Source of the DNA: Antedon bifida | Lineage: Eukaryota > Echinodermata > Crinoidea > Comatulida > Antedonidae | Direction of reading: 5' to 3' | Length of the DNA stretch: 64,000 bases | Assembly: GCA_963402885.1 (NCBI GenBank) | Contig: OY727103.1 | Coordinates: forward strand, 16,766,085 to 16,830,084 | Part shown: in pieces, positions 24,594-36,241 of the stretch | How positions within the stretch are numbered: the first letter of the stretch is position 1 | Layout of the letters: each line of letters starts with the position of its first letter | Translations under genes and position numbers: made by a program | Notes under the pieces: generated by a model | Databases searched by the model: none | The model's input: only the letters and a program-made list of their open reading frames with translations | What the model was told of the DNA's origin: nothing

Positions 24594-24850
24594 GCCTAGA
24601 CTTACCAATCATTTTCTGTTTCATCAGAAATAGACAGCCCACACCCTTTATTTTACTTCATCTTGCCATCCATCATGTCCACTCACACTGCCACATACAT
24701 CATCCATGATGAGTGTCATCCTCCTAAAAGAGCCAAGAAAATAAAAAAAAAACCCAAAATATTAGTACTCTAGTAGGCCTAGACCTTGTATATTATTAAT
24801 GCAATATATAATACTGAAAAAAAAATCGGGACGTCCACACACCCACCACT
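24594..24850 (-). repeat. Duplicated module with splice-donor signal, copy 2
   Basis: Partner of 20820-21052. The minus-strand donor ATTG|GTAAGTCTAG is conserved, as are the internal GCCATCCATCATGTCCA and TTAATGCAATATATAA words and the AATCGGGACGTCCACAC end. No reading frame is conserved between the copies. Confidence 0.45.
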
Positions 24851-26338
24851 CTTCCATAGCCTATGCCCGGGCCTATGCATAGGTGTAGACTACAACACTC
24901 ATGGCACGGATGTGATGATTTGACAGACCGGCCTTTCTTTAGGCTAGGGCCTAGGCCTAGGAAAAAACAGTCTACAAACTACAAACAACTCATAAAAAAA
25001 GATCCACAAAATGCATATATTATCCCTTATACCTTATTTATAGATATCATAAACAAAATAACCAGCTTACATATTAATATCGACTAAAAATGTTAGTTTT
25101 TAGAAGACACACACGGTAAATACTTCTATATTTTGACGTACACAGCAGGCTGAAGCAGACGGTAATCGGATATCGGAGGCACATTTTCACGCTGTCAAGT
25201 TGTGGGCGGAAGTGAGTTGGACCACCTCAAAATTTATAGGGGGAGTGGAAATTAACAAAAATAAACACATTTATTTGTTACTTACAGTTGTAATTTTAGT
25301 CATTTTGAAATTTGTAAAATTATTGTTGTTGACATTTTCTGTGGTAATTATTCATATTTATAAACATTTAAACATCAATTTTGTAATGAGATATTTTTGT
25401 CTTTTTAGGCACAGTGTAGACGGAAAATAGCTGTACCCTGTTTGTGTTGTTTGGAACAGTCTACTCTATATATGGTGGTGAATTTTGTAAAGTGTGCGGC
25501 ATGGTCGCTGGTTGGCTGATTGTTGGCTAGGCTGGAGAGAGGGGGCGGGGTTTTAACTTATAATTAGATTACAAGGAAAAAACTTTTTGGTAAACACTTT
25601 TAACATTAGATCATTCTAATATTTACTAATTGACAGGCATAAATGGTAATATAAGTCCTAGAAATATACTGTTTAGTATTCCTATATTTTTTTCAGGCGA
25701 CCCAGTTTTTAACTCTGGAATATGGGTCATAAATAGGTAAATAAGTAGTCATATCTCATGCAAAGTTAGTTTTGTTTACGTTTATTAAACTGTGTAAAAG
25801 TGATCACGAAATAAACGAAAAAATAAGTGGCGGTAGGACTGGTAGGAATATATTGTTTAGTGTTAAACGTACGTATACGTTTTTCAAGTGACCCAGTTTT
25901 TAATATATCTGTGTAAAAGTAATCACGAAATAAACGAAACAATAAGTAGTTGTCGAAATTATGGCGGTAAAGTAAAAACAACATTGATAGATAAACAAAA
26001 CAACTAAATTGAAAATTATTTTATTAAAAAAAAAAGTGTTTTATCTAGGAATGTTGAAAAAAATAGCCGAAATCAATCATTTCTTTATGGTGTGGTTTTA
26101 TCCTCGTTATATGAAAATAAAATAAATAGAAGTAAGGAGTCACAATGTTTTATTTAATTTTTTATTTTAATGTAAGTTTATAATTTAGTTTTGTATATGA
26201 AATTGTAAAAGAAAGAAATCAGTAGCCTATTTTAATTTAAGAGTAGCGCCACCACTTGCTAAATGTAATGCTCCATTGAACACAGTAAAAGTAAATGTCA
26301 GTAAGTAAAGTTTTGTAATTGTTTTGGTTAAGAGTTCG
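24851..26338. other. Non-coding with a small interleaved duplication
   Basis: Two motifs occur twice in alternation: a GACCCAGTTTTTAA-containing block (about 25660-25713 and 25848-25901) and a GTGTAAAAGT-ATCACGAAATAAACGAAA block (about 25793 and 25911). No gene recognised. Minus-strand frames at 24248-24517 (to the left) and 25766-25984 have no domain support. Confidence 0.4.
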
Positions 26339-26491
26339 ATGGAGTCAGAAGGGGGTCATTGTCAACGATAACAACTATTGAGGATTTTTCTTACAACTCA
26401 ATTATAGCTGTATAAAGGAATTATTAGCTGTTTAATATTGTTGTGGTGGGTATACAACAGGATAAACCGAACGTAGGATTTAACTGATAAA

Positions 26492-29400
26492 ATGGTAAGC
26501 TTTTTAAACAACTATAAATTGAAACTTGAGTGTGGCAAAAAAAGTGCATGAGATATCAAACTTCTAAAAACAACAACAACCTATCTTTTAATTCCAGGCC
26601 TATCTAAATTTGAAACTATCAACTAGCATGGACATCCTGTTTCCTGAGGTGTCCGGTGCTTAATTGCTGCTCTTTCAGTGTCCAGAACTTTGCGAACTTC
26701 TTAACTTTTTAACCTGTTCTTTTGATATTTTTTTAACGACCAATATAGTGTTGATATAAAGTTTGCGGTACACCACGTATATTATTTCTGAAAAGAACTG
26801 TTCAGTTTCTCGACGTTTCGATCAATATGTTTTGATCGTACTCAGGAGTGAAATTATCTATCTGGAATGGGCCGGGTGTATTGATGTTTAAAAAAATAAC
26901 GACCGTATCCCTATATCTTAACTATGTTTTTGCTACGACTTGATATTATTAAATTTTTTCATAAAATTTGACTGCATTCATTGCTGTCTATAATTTAAAA
27001 TAACGAAGAACGTACTTTGCTATTCTATTACAAGCCTATATATACAAGTTCTCTTCTTAACTTTTCCTCTTATATCGACGAGGATCTTGGCCCTACTTTA
27101 AATTTATGAGCCTTATCACAAATTTGTATATACCCAAGGGAATGCGATGCTAGGCCTAAGTACCTTCTTTTTCAATGACCATTTGTGTATTTTATCTGGC
27201 TTGGGAACATTGCCAGAGGTGGTTTTATGGCTCCATTGTCATTGAACAAAAAGTAAACGGTTTAAAAGTTGAATGAACGATGCTAAACCATTTAATTGAG
27301 CTCTTAAAAACTTCCGTTAAATATTATGTAGTTAGGCTTATTGTAATTCATAAAATCTTCATTTAGTTAGAAAAACAACCCACATATCTATACAATGACG
27401 TCAGGTTTATCAAGAGCAGTAATACAGTAGTTCCTTAAAAAAGAAATATAATAAAATACTGTACTGTAGTTGGTTTAAGCCTAATTGTGGTTCTCAATGA
27501 AATGCAGGTAAACAATAATATAAATAGGCTTCAGAGGACATAGAACCTGCAATGTTTCGTTTCATTGTGCATAGATTTAATTTGTATACGCTTAAATCTT
27601 TATTTATCGCCTAAGTTTTGCCAATTAAATTGTAGTCATTTTATCGCCATAAACTATCTAGTACTCAAATATTTCATTATCATAAAAACAGCCACACCAC
27701 TTCATTTATTATAAATAAAACAATTTATGAAGACAGTTTTGATTTATGTTCAATAATATGTCATCGGTAAACGAACCCCTATAATTGGACAATTTTAGAG
27801 GCTGGATCGTCTGCAACATAAATAGCATAAAACTATATACACAGTAATAAAACACAGGTGCGTTCTATTACTCTGGTGGCTTTTTACAGTGTTCGACTGA
27901 CAAATTTGTTTATAATATACTGCTGTTGAATCGGTGTTGCTGTATACTGATATTCTAGGTAAACGAATGTAAAATCATTGTTATTAAGTGTAAAAAATTA
28001 AAGATTGATTTCCCAACTAGGACATATCTAATATGGTAGTGATATGCTTAAATATGGTAGTGATATGATATCATCATGTCCATATATGGGCACGTACATC
28101 ACATTTTTTTGTCACATAAAGTTTAATAGTGTAGACAGAGGTTAACATTAGTACCTTTTTAGTAACTGGGAAGTTGGGGAGACGTTTACCTTAGTGAAGG
28201 AATCAGAGGGCATAGAGGCATCCATGTGGCTTATTTTTTTCCATAACGAGATTTCCTTTAAAGTTCAAACGGATGCTGTATAGTTTATGGGGATGAGTTG
28301 TAGTCTGTGAAAATACTAATAGAACCTTTAAACTGGGGAGCAAGGGAGGGTTTTTCTCAACGAAGGAATCAAAGGGAATACATTAGACTCCCTTTAGGAT
28401 CTGTCTACACTATCAAATGTGATGTGCCCATATAAGGACATGATGATGTCATATCACTACCATATTTAAACATATACTTTGACAAACTATAGCTTAACAT
28501 TAGTACCCTTTTAGCAACTGGGGAGAAGAGGAGGCGTTTTATCGAGATTTCCTTTAAAGTTCAAACGGATGCTAGTTGTAGCCTGAGTGCAAAATAGTAC
28601 CTTAAACTGCCCCGGAGCAGGGGATCAGGCTATTCTCAACGAAGGAATTAAAAGGAATACACTAATACACTCCCTTTTAAGTAAATATGGCATGTATCAT
28701 TTTATGTAAATGAGGGTAATTATGGTAGACAATGTAGTCTGATCTTTGGCACCATGTGAACAGGGCTTTCTTGAACGAACGAAGAAATCACCGTGGGCAT
28801 AAGAGATCCCCAATTTGGCTTATTTTGACAACATTATATTTCGCTTTAAAGTTCAAATGGTATGCCAGGCATGTATCATTTTATGAAGATGAGTGGTTTA
28901 CTGATAGACAGAATGGTTGTCTGATAGTAAGTTCCTGACCTCACTGAGACCTGGTGACATACCGTTCTTTGATTGGCACCAGCGAAACACATGTCTGTTC
29001 ATTTTTCATAAATACTGTAGTACATTTTTTCTAAAGAATACCAAAAAAAGAATATCAGAAAACCCAAAATAATATAGGCTTATGTAAGACAAGAAATAAT
29101 ATTTTGTAGCTGAGAGTTGTTTTAGTGTGTATTTTCGTGTATGTATGCATATTGTAGGTCTGATTCTGCCCAATAATATAATGCAACTTGGCCTACTAGG
29201 CATATTTCTGTAAGATTGTTCTCTACTCACTGTATTTGACATACAAGATCATACACAGAAATACTGTATACTATTTATGTCAGTTATGCTCTCAAAAAAT
29301 ACAAGCTGTTCCCGGGTGCAACGTTATTTTACGGGCCTGGGTATTTTATGTAGAAACTCAACTGTTACCTATTATGTTTTAATAACAATTTTGACCAAAT

Positions 29401-32400
29401 AGTTTCTGCGGTCACCAGGGACCTGTCAAACGCTCAATATTTATTTTTCTATTTATACTGCGTACGCTGTAATATACCTATATAAGTTATACGGTAAACT
29501 CGTTACATTATTAGCTATTACGACAATTACGCTGAGAGAGAAGTCTCTCACTAGGTGACACACCCATCTTAGTCCAAATTACAGAGGTTTAAATGCTGCA
29601 TAAACTATCAAACAGATTAAAATCATATTAAACAATTTGGTAAAACTGCATCAATATAAATATATGGGCTGTTTCGGGGCAAAGAGAACCGGAATGAAAT
29701 AATCGCGTTATTCGATATTAAAACTTAAGCTTGGTTCCCACTAGGACGCAACGCAAGGACGTAAGCCGCAACCCAAGCGATTGACCAATCACTAGCGACC
29801 AGTTCGAATAATCTATCCCTTTTGATTGGATAATTGCGTTGCGGCTTACGTTCATGCGCTGCGTTGAAGTGAAAACCGTACCAAGCTAATGGCATCGCGA
29901 TTTAATTGTACAGAAATATGCGTGTTCGTCACATAAGGTATATTCAGATATTTGTGCAGCTAGGCCGCCCTTGTTGTACTGTCGCCCCTGCCGAGATCTG
30001 CCTGGTGCCGAGGACTCGGTACTTTTGATTGGCATCTTATTTCTGTCGTGAATATTTGTTTAGAATGTCTTTGAGTCAATATTCACAGTGGGTGTTATTC
30101 TTCTTCTCATACACCGGGTATGAAATGAGAACAGAGAACACAGCGCGATATTTGCCTTGTTTATATTATATAGGTCAAAGCAAATCGTGAAAACACAAGA
30201 GGTCGTGTTAAAGCAAATAATATAATAACCCTGTCAATTAGCCAGGCCAATCACAGCAAGTAGGCCCCTAATGATTGTATAACAATATTAATACAATATG
30301 TTCATAAATCCTTGTTTTGTTTCATTTATTTCGCGTTAGGCCTACTAAATCTGGTGAGGCTAACAATAAAATGACAGCAGTCCACACTATAAAATAAATG
30401 TACCAGCTATACTATAAAATGTACCAAAACGGAATTACCTGAATTAAATTTTTTTTCTTGACAAACTTTTCAAATGTCTCTGATCAAAGCCATCCTTTGT
30501 TTTTATGATACAAAACTATAAAAATAGCTCCTTATAAATTACAGAAATTGGCTCTCATACATCATCAACTGCCAGAACAGACTTATAATATATAGGCCTT
30601 TAATTTGAAATACTACTAATGTTAATAAAAATAATAACCCAAATGAGTATAAAATAAACATAGACCGTATATACAGATCAGAGATCAGACAGGTATTTTT
30701 AGGTAGGTAAAATACTGTATCATAAATAGTAAAAAATGTCGACACTAAAGAGGAGCTTTCTCCTATAGGCATTCAGGACATTCAGCAATAAAAAAAACAG
30801 TAACTTGGGGAGCATTCCCCCTAGGCATTCGGCAGGGGAGACCGATAACATGAAACAAGATATTTAACCAATTACCAACACAAATAATCAAATTGTAAGA
30901 AATCAGAAAAACAGCAAACCTGGAAAGAAGTACACAACACAATTATAAAGGCTTTATAATATTGATTTTATATTATTTATTCGAAATTGACGAACCTAAT
31001 CCGAGGCGTGAGAGGATAACAATAATCTTTTATTCGCATTATCTTGCAAAGTGTCAGAGGTTTATTATTTGGGATTATGAATTTCTTTCATTGAACCTAT
31101 TTCGGTTGAGTACCCCACTATTAACTAATCCGTGACGTCATTGTCTGCGAGATAAACGCCGATACTTTTTTCACTTAATGGGGTTTGATAAAGTAAAAGT
31201 ATTAAATACTTATCGGGGATATCCATCAAAAGGGCAAATCTTAAGCCACTTTTAGTAGCAGTAATATTTCCATCCAGCCAACCATGTCATTTTATCTGTT
31301 CATTAATCAGTTATCTGTACAGTGGAATATTAAACTATTTTCAACTAAGTATGGCCTCATCTACACTAGAAAACTTTAGTTTGTTTTCAAACAAGCAAGC
31401 GAGCAAGACATATTTTCCAAAAGTTGCTGCGAAGAAAGATACTGTAGTTTGAAGAAGTTGGGTCGTGCACCTTCTTGACAAACTAGTTTACTGGCCAATC
31501 ACTGACAGTCTATGCCGTCATGTGATTCGGTAAAGTGGACAAAATGATCGCCTCCAGTAACCAGACACTCGCAGGAACTTTCCAAACCGTGACAAACTCA
31601 GAGTTTGCAAACGTCTGGTAAAGTTTGCAGTGGAGACTAAGTAATATTACCAGCCTAGTCTAATATAATGTTGATTAGATTAAAATCGAATGTTATGGTT
31701 GTAATATTTTGTGACGTGGGAGAGGGAGCGTTGTACTGTAATAGGGGCCTATGATAGAGTTTAATAACTTCGTTCTCTTATATTTCAGAAAGTGACGACT
31801 TCTGTGGCCGTTGTTGCCATTTTATCTATCTTTTCACTTTTATGTGTTGTGACAGAGACTAAAAGCTTAAGGTTACCGTCACACAAACAACATAGGGGTA
31901 ATACACATGAAAAGAGACCGACAGAAGAAGAACAGGAGGAAAATGAACTGAAGTTTAACCCAATTGACATACCAAGTCCATTCCGTACCTACGATGCCAA
32001 CAAAGATGGCGTGATTACGTTGTTCGAGTTGGCAGAGGCGACCGATACATCATTGGAAGACGCAAGAGGAGCATTTAGAAGTGCAGACTCAAATGGTACG
32101 TATAAAACGGAACCGTCTTTCTTTCCGTGAAACGGAACAAGTAAATCCGAAACTTTCGGTTAACAGTGGGTGGAAAACCCCAGGTGTCAACGGGCCTAGA
32201 CCCCTGTATAACCATGGAGTAATTACCAATAATATATGAACAAAATAGATAGAATACAAAGATTGTTTTGTAAAACACTACAGTACTTTTATTTACTGCA
32301 TGCAGTAGTAACACTTCATGGAGGCTTTACCATACCAACAATAGAAGAAATATTTTTCTGTTGCCAAAATAGAGTCAAAACATTTTGAATTATAGGGTTG

Positions 32401-32768
32401 TAAGAACATTGACAAATGTAGGCCTACTATACTATATTTTGTAATAACTGCAGGTACATAAACAATACCTTTGTCGTTCACAACATACACTACACAACAT
32501 ACTGCAACACATTTGACAAAATGTACTTGTACTGCGCCATCATATGGCAATAACTTATTTTTTTACAAAAGGTACTTCGAGTAAGTGCGCCATCGTATGA
32601 CAATAACTGACTTTGTTTAGTATGCTTATCTTGAAAACGTATGCTTATTTTACAGATGATAAAAAACTAAGTTATAAAGAGTTTTCAAGGGCACCATGGA
32701 TATTCCGAGCAGACGACGCAATCGACGAAGACTCGTCGTCATTTTTTGAAGATGATCTTCAATATTAA
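26492..32768 (+). CDS. Small secreted protein with two EF-hands (3 exons)
   Basis: Proposed coding exons are 26492-26494, 31789-32095 and 32656-32768, giving 140 aa plus stop. The last two are firm: acceptor TTTCAG|AAAGTG, donor AATG|GTACGT, acceptor TTTTACAG, and a continuous frame to TAA. The first is inferred: an ATG directly followed by the donor GTAAGC would splice to AAA GTG ACG and give MKVTTSVAVVAILSIFSLL, a typical signal peptide. After a charged linker (KRPTEEEQEENE) come two canonical calcium loops, DANKDGVITLFE (about residues 70-81) and DSNDDKKLSYKE (101-112), then an acidic tail ending FFEDDLQY. The second loop is split by an intron. Probably a secreted or ER-lumen calcium binder; I cannot name an orthologue. 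Intron 1 (5.3 kb) carries MITEs. Confidence 0.72.
26790..26880. repeat. Short inverted repeat CGATCAA..TTGATCG
   Basis: TTCTCGACGTTTCGATCAA is followed at once by TTTTGATCGTACTCAGGAG. CGACGTTTCGA..ACTCAGGAG words of this type are common at the ends of Penelope-like retroelements; a similar GTTTCGAGAAACTCTTCTC occurs at about 9220. Only the motif is seen, no reading frame. Confidence 0.3.
28020..28142. mobile_element. MITE-A copy 6, left end missing
   Basis: Internal ATATGGTAGTGATATG twice, the CATCATGTCCATATATGGGC centre and the right terminal repeat are present; the left terminal repeat is absent. It lies in EF-hand gene intron 1. Confidence 0.8.
28150..28950. repeat. Diverged large tandem repeat
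   Basis: Three or so diverged units share, in order, AACTGGG(A)G, GAGATTTCCTTTAAAGTTCA with AACGGATGCT, and CTCAACGAAGGAATCA-type motifs (about 28155-28385, 28500-28690 and 28760-28900). A MITE-A copy splits the first two. It lies in EF-hand gene intron 1. Confidence 0.6.
28396..28496. mobile_element. MITE-A copy 7, shortened
   Basis: Left repeat GATCTGTCTACACTATCAAA, then a direct jump to TGTGATGTGCCC. The right half is reduced to ACTTTGACAAACTATAGCTTA. Confidence 0.8.
29724..29889. mobile_element. MITE-B, complete
   Basis: The best full copy of the second family: left terminal TTAAGCTTGGTTCCCACTAG, then GACGCAACGCAAGGACGTAA, a central pair ATTGACCAATCA and TTTGATTGGATAAT, and mirrored right-end words down to CCAAGCTAA. 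Flanking TA is consistent with a TA target duplication. It lies in EF-hand gene intron 1. Confidence 0.85.
31349..31645. mobile_element. MITE-C, hAT-like with 8-bp target duplication
   Basis: A roughly 290-bp non-coding element bounded by the same 8 bases on both sides, ACTAAGTA. The left end reads CCTCATCTACACTAGAAAAC; the right end, inverted, reads CTCCACTGCAAACTTTACC. An 8-bp target duplication and short imperfect terminal repeats are known hAT features. It ends about 140 bp before exon 2 of the EF-hand gene. Confidence 0.65.
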
Positions 32769-34050
32769 ACAGAGACAACTGGGACTAAAAAACGTACGGG
32801 GCAGCATGTAGTTGAGCCCAGAATTGTGTTGAGAGGAAAGACCCTACATTTAAGTAAACACATAAGTATATAACAAAGAGAAAACTCTGGAAGAGTGTGT
32901 ACACCCATACGTAACAAAACACCTATTCGGGCGTACTTATTTACCCGGGTAAGTTCGTTCTTACCCGTTAAGTTCGTTCTTATCCACCAAATGTATAACT
33001 GTGCCCATGGTACCAACTTAAAAAAACTAAGCACGACGAACGCATTAATGGAACCAAATGATGGGAACGCATACAACTGTATATAACCATGGAGAAACAT
33101 TTGTCCAAGATATAACCATTTTTAGCTTTTACGTTTTAGTGATTGTGTAGGGACGTCATTGCACAATGCATAATGTGAAGAGTTTGGGAGCAATAGCGTC
33201 ACCGTATAATACCAACATCATATACTGGTGATGGCGCTATTGCTCCAAACTTCCAAACTCTTCCCATCATGCATCGCTCACGCTATTTGCGATCAACCTT
33301 ACTGCGTAATACGAACTCTAATTCTAAATTTACTTACTTACCACAATTATCTATGTTTATATTTATTTATCTTTTGTGAAATACTGGTAACAAATTAATG
33401 TGTAAATTAAGTAATAGTCTATCCTAGAGAATGTAAATTAATAATTTGTGTTAGTGAATGTTCTAGCTAGAAATATTTTGTGATTATATAGTTTTCATTT
33501 TTAGATTTCGTTTATATTCACCAATAAACACACTTTCTAAGTTCTGTTGAAATGTTATATTTATTTTAAGATATTTTAGGCTAAAACAGAAAATGGTAAA
33601 ACAAACATTTGAAATGGAAAAGATAATGGACTCTAAATTATGTACGCACATATATTTTTGTATATCCAGACAACCTGACAAAATACGGTACCACTCGGAA
33701 AACTATACGATGAATATTTTTATTTTAGGCTGATGATGATGATGACGATGATGATGATAATGATGGCAGGTATACGATATTCGGTGACGTAACAAGCACT
33801 TTCATTCCAAGACGATTGTGACAACAAAGATTACCTGAGCATTTAAATGTGACCTGAAATGTTACTAAATGGAGATGACTTAGTCGGGTTTAAAAAAAAA
33901 TGAAAATAATAACTGTTTACAAATAAATAAGCCTAAAATAATGTTTTGTTCTAAATGGAAAATGTGGGAAAATTTTAAAGAGTGAAAATGATGGGTCAAT
34001 CGACAATGTGACTCTTCTGCGCATGCTTGATATGCAAATAACTTCTACTT
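32769..34050. other. Intergenic between convergent genes
   Basis: Probably holds the 3' UTRs of the EF-hand gene (+) and the first TMEM26 gene (-). It contains the hairpin at 33165-33275 and a (GAT)n-type microsatellite at about 33731-33765. Long frames on the minus strand at 32765-33100 and elsewhere are unsupported. Confidence 0.6.
33165..33275. repeat. Long hairpin (about 45-base arms)
   Basis: The two arms are near-perfect reverse complements. Left arm words are GAGTTTGGGAGCAATAGCG and TCACCGTATA; right arm words are TATACTGGTGATGGCGCTAT, TGCTCC and CCAAACTCTTCCCATCATGC. The loop is about 10-12 bases, around ATACCAACATCA. It could be a very short foldback MITE or a small-RNA precursor; the sequence alone does not decide. 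Confidence 0.75.
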
Positions 34051-36241
34051 TTACAAACTGTCAGACGTTATGCTGCCGTTAATAAAACAGCCAGTTTCGT
34101 TTAAGAATTCATCGTTTTGTGACTTGACAAGTTGACGAGAAGATCTACTTTTTTCTAATTCCTCCGCCACAACGGTCATTATAGAATCACCCAGTTGTTT
34201 ATGATTTGGCGTTTTATATTCCTCAGAAGGGTAAACTATCTCAGTATCCGTCGTGGTAGGCCGACTCGGTTTCATGTTTTGAGTACTGAGCAAAACCGTG
34301 CGAGTTCGCTGGACAGCACGAACAAATCTATTCGGTGAGTCAGGCGGCTTCTTCTCCCAGTAAAGCACAAACAGACGGTATAACTGGAGTAGTAAAACTA
34401 ACAGATTTTTACATGTGAAGAATATCATTCCCTGGTTGATGACGTCCTCGTGGAAGATTAAGTACATTCTCATAACGAAGAATGGTCCATCTTGCATGAC
34501 AATGGTTACCATTATTCCCCATGTTTCTGTCTCGCAGCAACCCCATCCACCATCTGCACACACCTGGTTCCTGTTTTCCTGTCGGTCCGTCACACCAGCA
34601 ACTCGCGTCTTTCGAGACTTTGTCACGGTCAAGCCAAGCGTGAACTGAAGTAGACTCCACGTCCAGATACTCAATATAGTTACAATCATCACCTCGTTAC
34701 ATCTGACGGTTGGAAGTTTCATGCTCTCTGTAGAAAACTCCAAAATGTCTGCAGCGATACCGATGAAGACCAATAGGAGTTGGGAAAGTTGGTCACGTGT
34801 CATGGATCCTTTTGGTAGCATCCACCGTCCCAGAATCAGAGCGAATAAAAGAACTTGCTGCAGAAACAAGGACCATTCCTCGGGTGTAAAATCCAGCGAC
34901 CGCACAATCTGTAAAAACGCATAACTTTCTTTAAGTACTGGTATATTACTTTTCATTAGGGTAGTTTCTATTAGTCCACATCATGGTGAACTATATCTGG
35001 GGAATAAGAGGTCCTAGCGACCTACGGTAGTCACAAGGTCTTCCCACCAGACACCTAACTACGTTACCTCTGCTGCTACGAGAGAGTAGAGCTTAAGACC
35101 CATTTTGAGGATTGAAAGGCAAGGATCAAACACACCGTGCTTTAGTTCATTCCAGCAGTTGTCAATCTCTGTCGATAGTGGCATTATATGTAAAATGTAT
35201 TGGTTTGAAGGATATACTGTATCAAGAAGCCTCCTTAATTTATACTACATAATGTAACTAATGTAGCCCTACCTGATCTACATAAGTATGATTACCACTA
35301 TGCAATACTTCGTCAGTACACTCGTCCAAACCGAGTTCCTCAGCAACTTCAATATGTGCTTCCATGATGTCTAACTCCAAAATCCAAATTGCAGGAACTG
35401 TGCTTACGAGCGCTATTGCAAAACTCGGATAAAACCTTTAATTCAGAAAGAATTGTTCATAATTAGGATAAAATTTTACAAGCTATAATTAATAATTTAG
35501 GCCTACCGTAATTTGAAATGTTGCATTAGACATAATTGATTTATTTGACTTGATTTGTTCAATTCAATTTCAAACAATTCTGAAACTACTGACGTTAAAG
35601 AAGAACTCTGGACCTCGGTCTACACTATCAAACTTAATGTGTCAAAAAAAGTGATGTGCTCATATAAGGACATGATGATGTTATATCACTACCATTTGGG
35701 TACGGCACACTTTTCAAGCTAGTTTGATAGTGTGGAAGAAAGGGGAATATTTAAATGATCGGATATCAAAACTCATTGAAACAATATTATTGAAGTCTTA
35801 TTAGTCTTTATTTATCTATATATTTTTCGACGTGTTTTACCTGGTCAGTTTTCAATATCTAAGCATATATTTGTACGAGTTTTTCTTTTTTTAATTTTAG
35901 AAGTTCATTCCATAATAAAAAGAACTGGTTTGATAAATGAGGCCTCAGATTTTCACTAAAACAATTCTTAACTATCCTGACTTACAGTAAGCAAAAAGTA
36001 ATTAGTTAAATAAATATAAATTTTGGGAAAGGTCCAAAACTCACCATTTCCACTCGCCACCTTCTCTGGTTGTTAAAGTTATGGCTGCTTCAAAACAAGA
36101 TAACACTGCGGTGGACAACATGAACCAATATAAAACGTTCTCCTCAACTTGAACAAGCGACCGAACACACAGAATGCTGACCGAAATGAACAGTGCTCTG
36201 GCTAGAATTGCCTTAATCACAGCAAAAATACTAAGCGCCAT
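34051..36241 (-). CDS. TMEM26-family membrane protein, paralogue 1 (4 exons)
   Basis: Multi-pass membrane protein of the TMEM26 family; molecular function is poorly known (vertebrate TMEM26 is used as a beige-fat marker). Exons: 36241-36045, 35435-35273, 35166-35068, 34908-34051; GT..AG junctions, phases fit; 438 aa plus stop (human TMEM26 about 368). Family signatures: EWKWFYPSF, PAIWILEL, MTRDQLSQLLL, GIAADILEF, QDGPFFVMR and KNLLVLLLQLYRL. About eight hydrophobic segments lie in residues 5-370; the last 70 or so residues are polar. The 33-codon exon 3 (IDNCWNELKHG...) is inferred from phase and splice sites: its acceptor is an unusual ACAGAG|, and paralogue 2 has no matching exon. Start is the ATG after CGATATGAA. 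It lies about 5.7 kb from paralogue 2 in the same orientation, so tandem duplication is likely. Confidence 0.87.
35612..35741. mobile_element. MITE-A copy 8
   Basis: Left end CTCGGTCTACACTATCAAAC, one internal ATATCACTACCAT unit, and right end GCTAGTTTGATAGTGTGG without the final repeat bases. It lies in intron 1 of TMEM26 paralogue 1. Confidence 0.8.

Noticed and set aside
32765-33100. 111-residue minus-strand frame
   Set aside because: Antisense to the 3' end of the EF-hand gene, without start context or domain.
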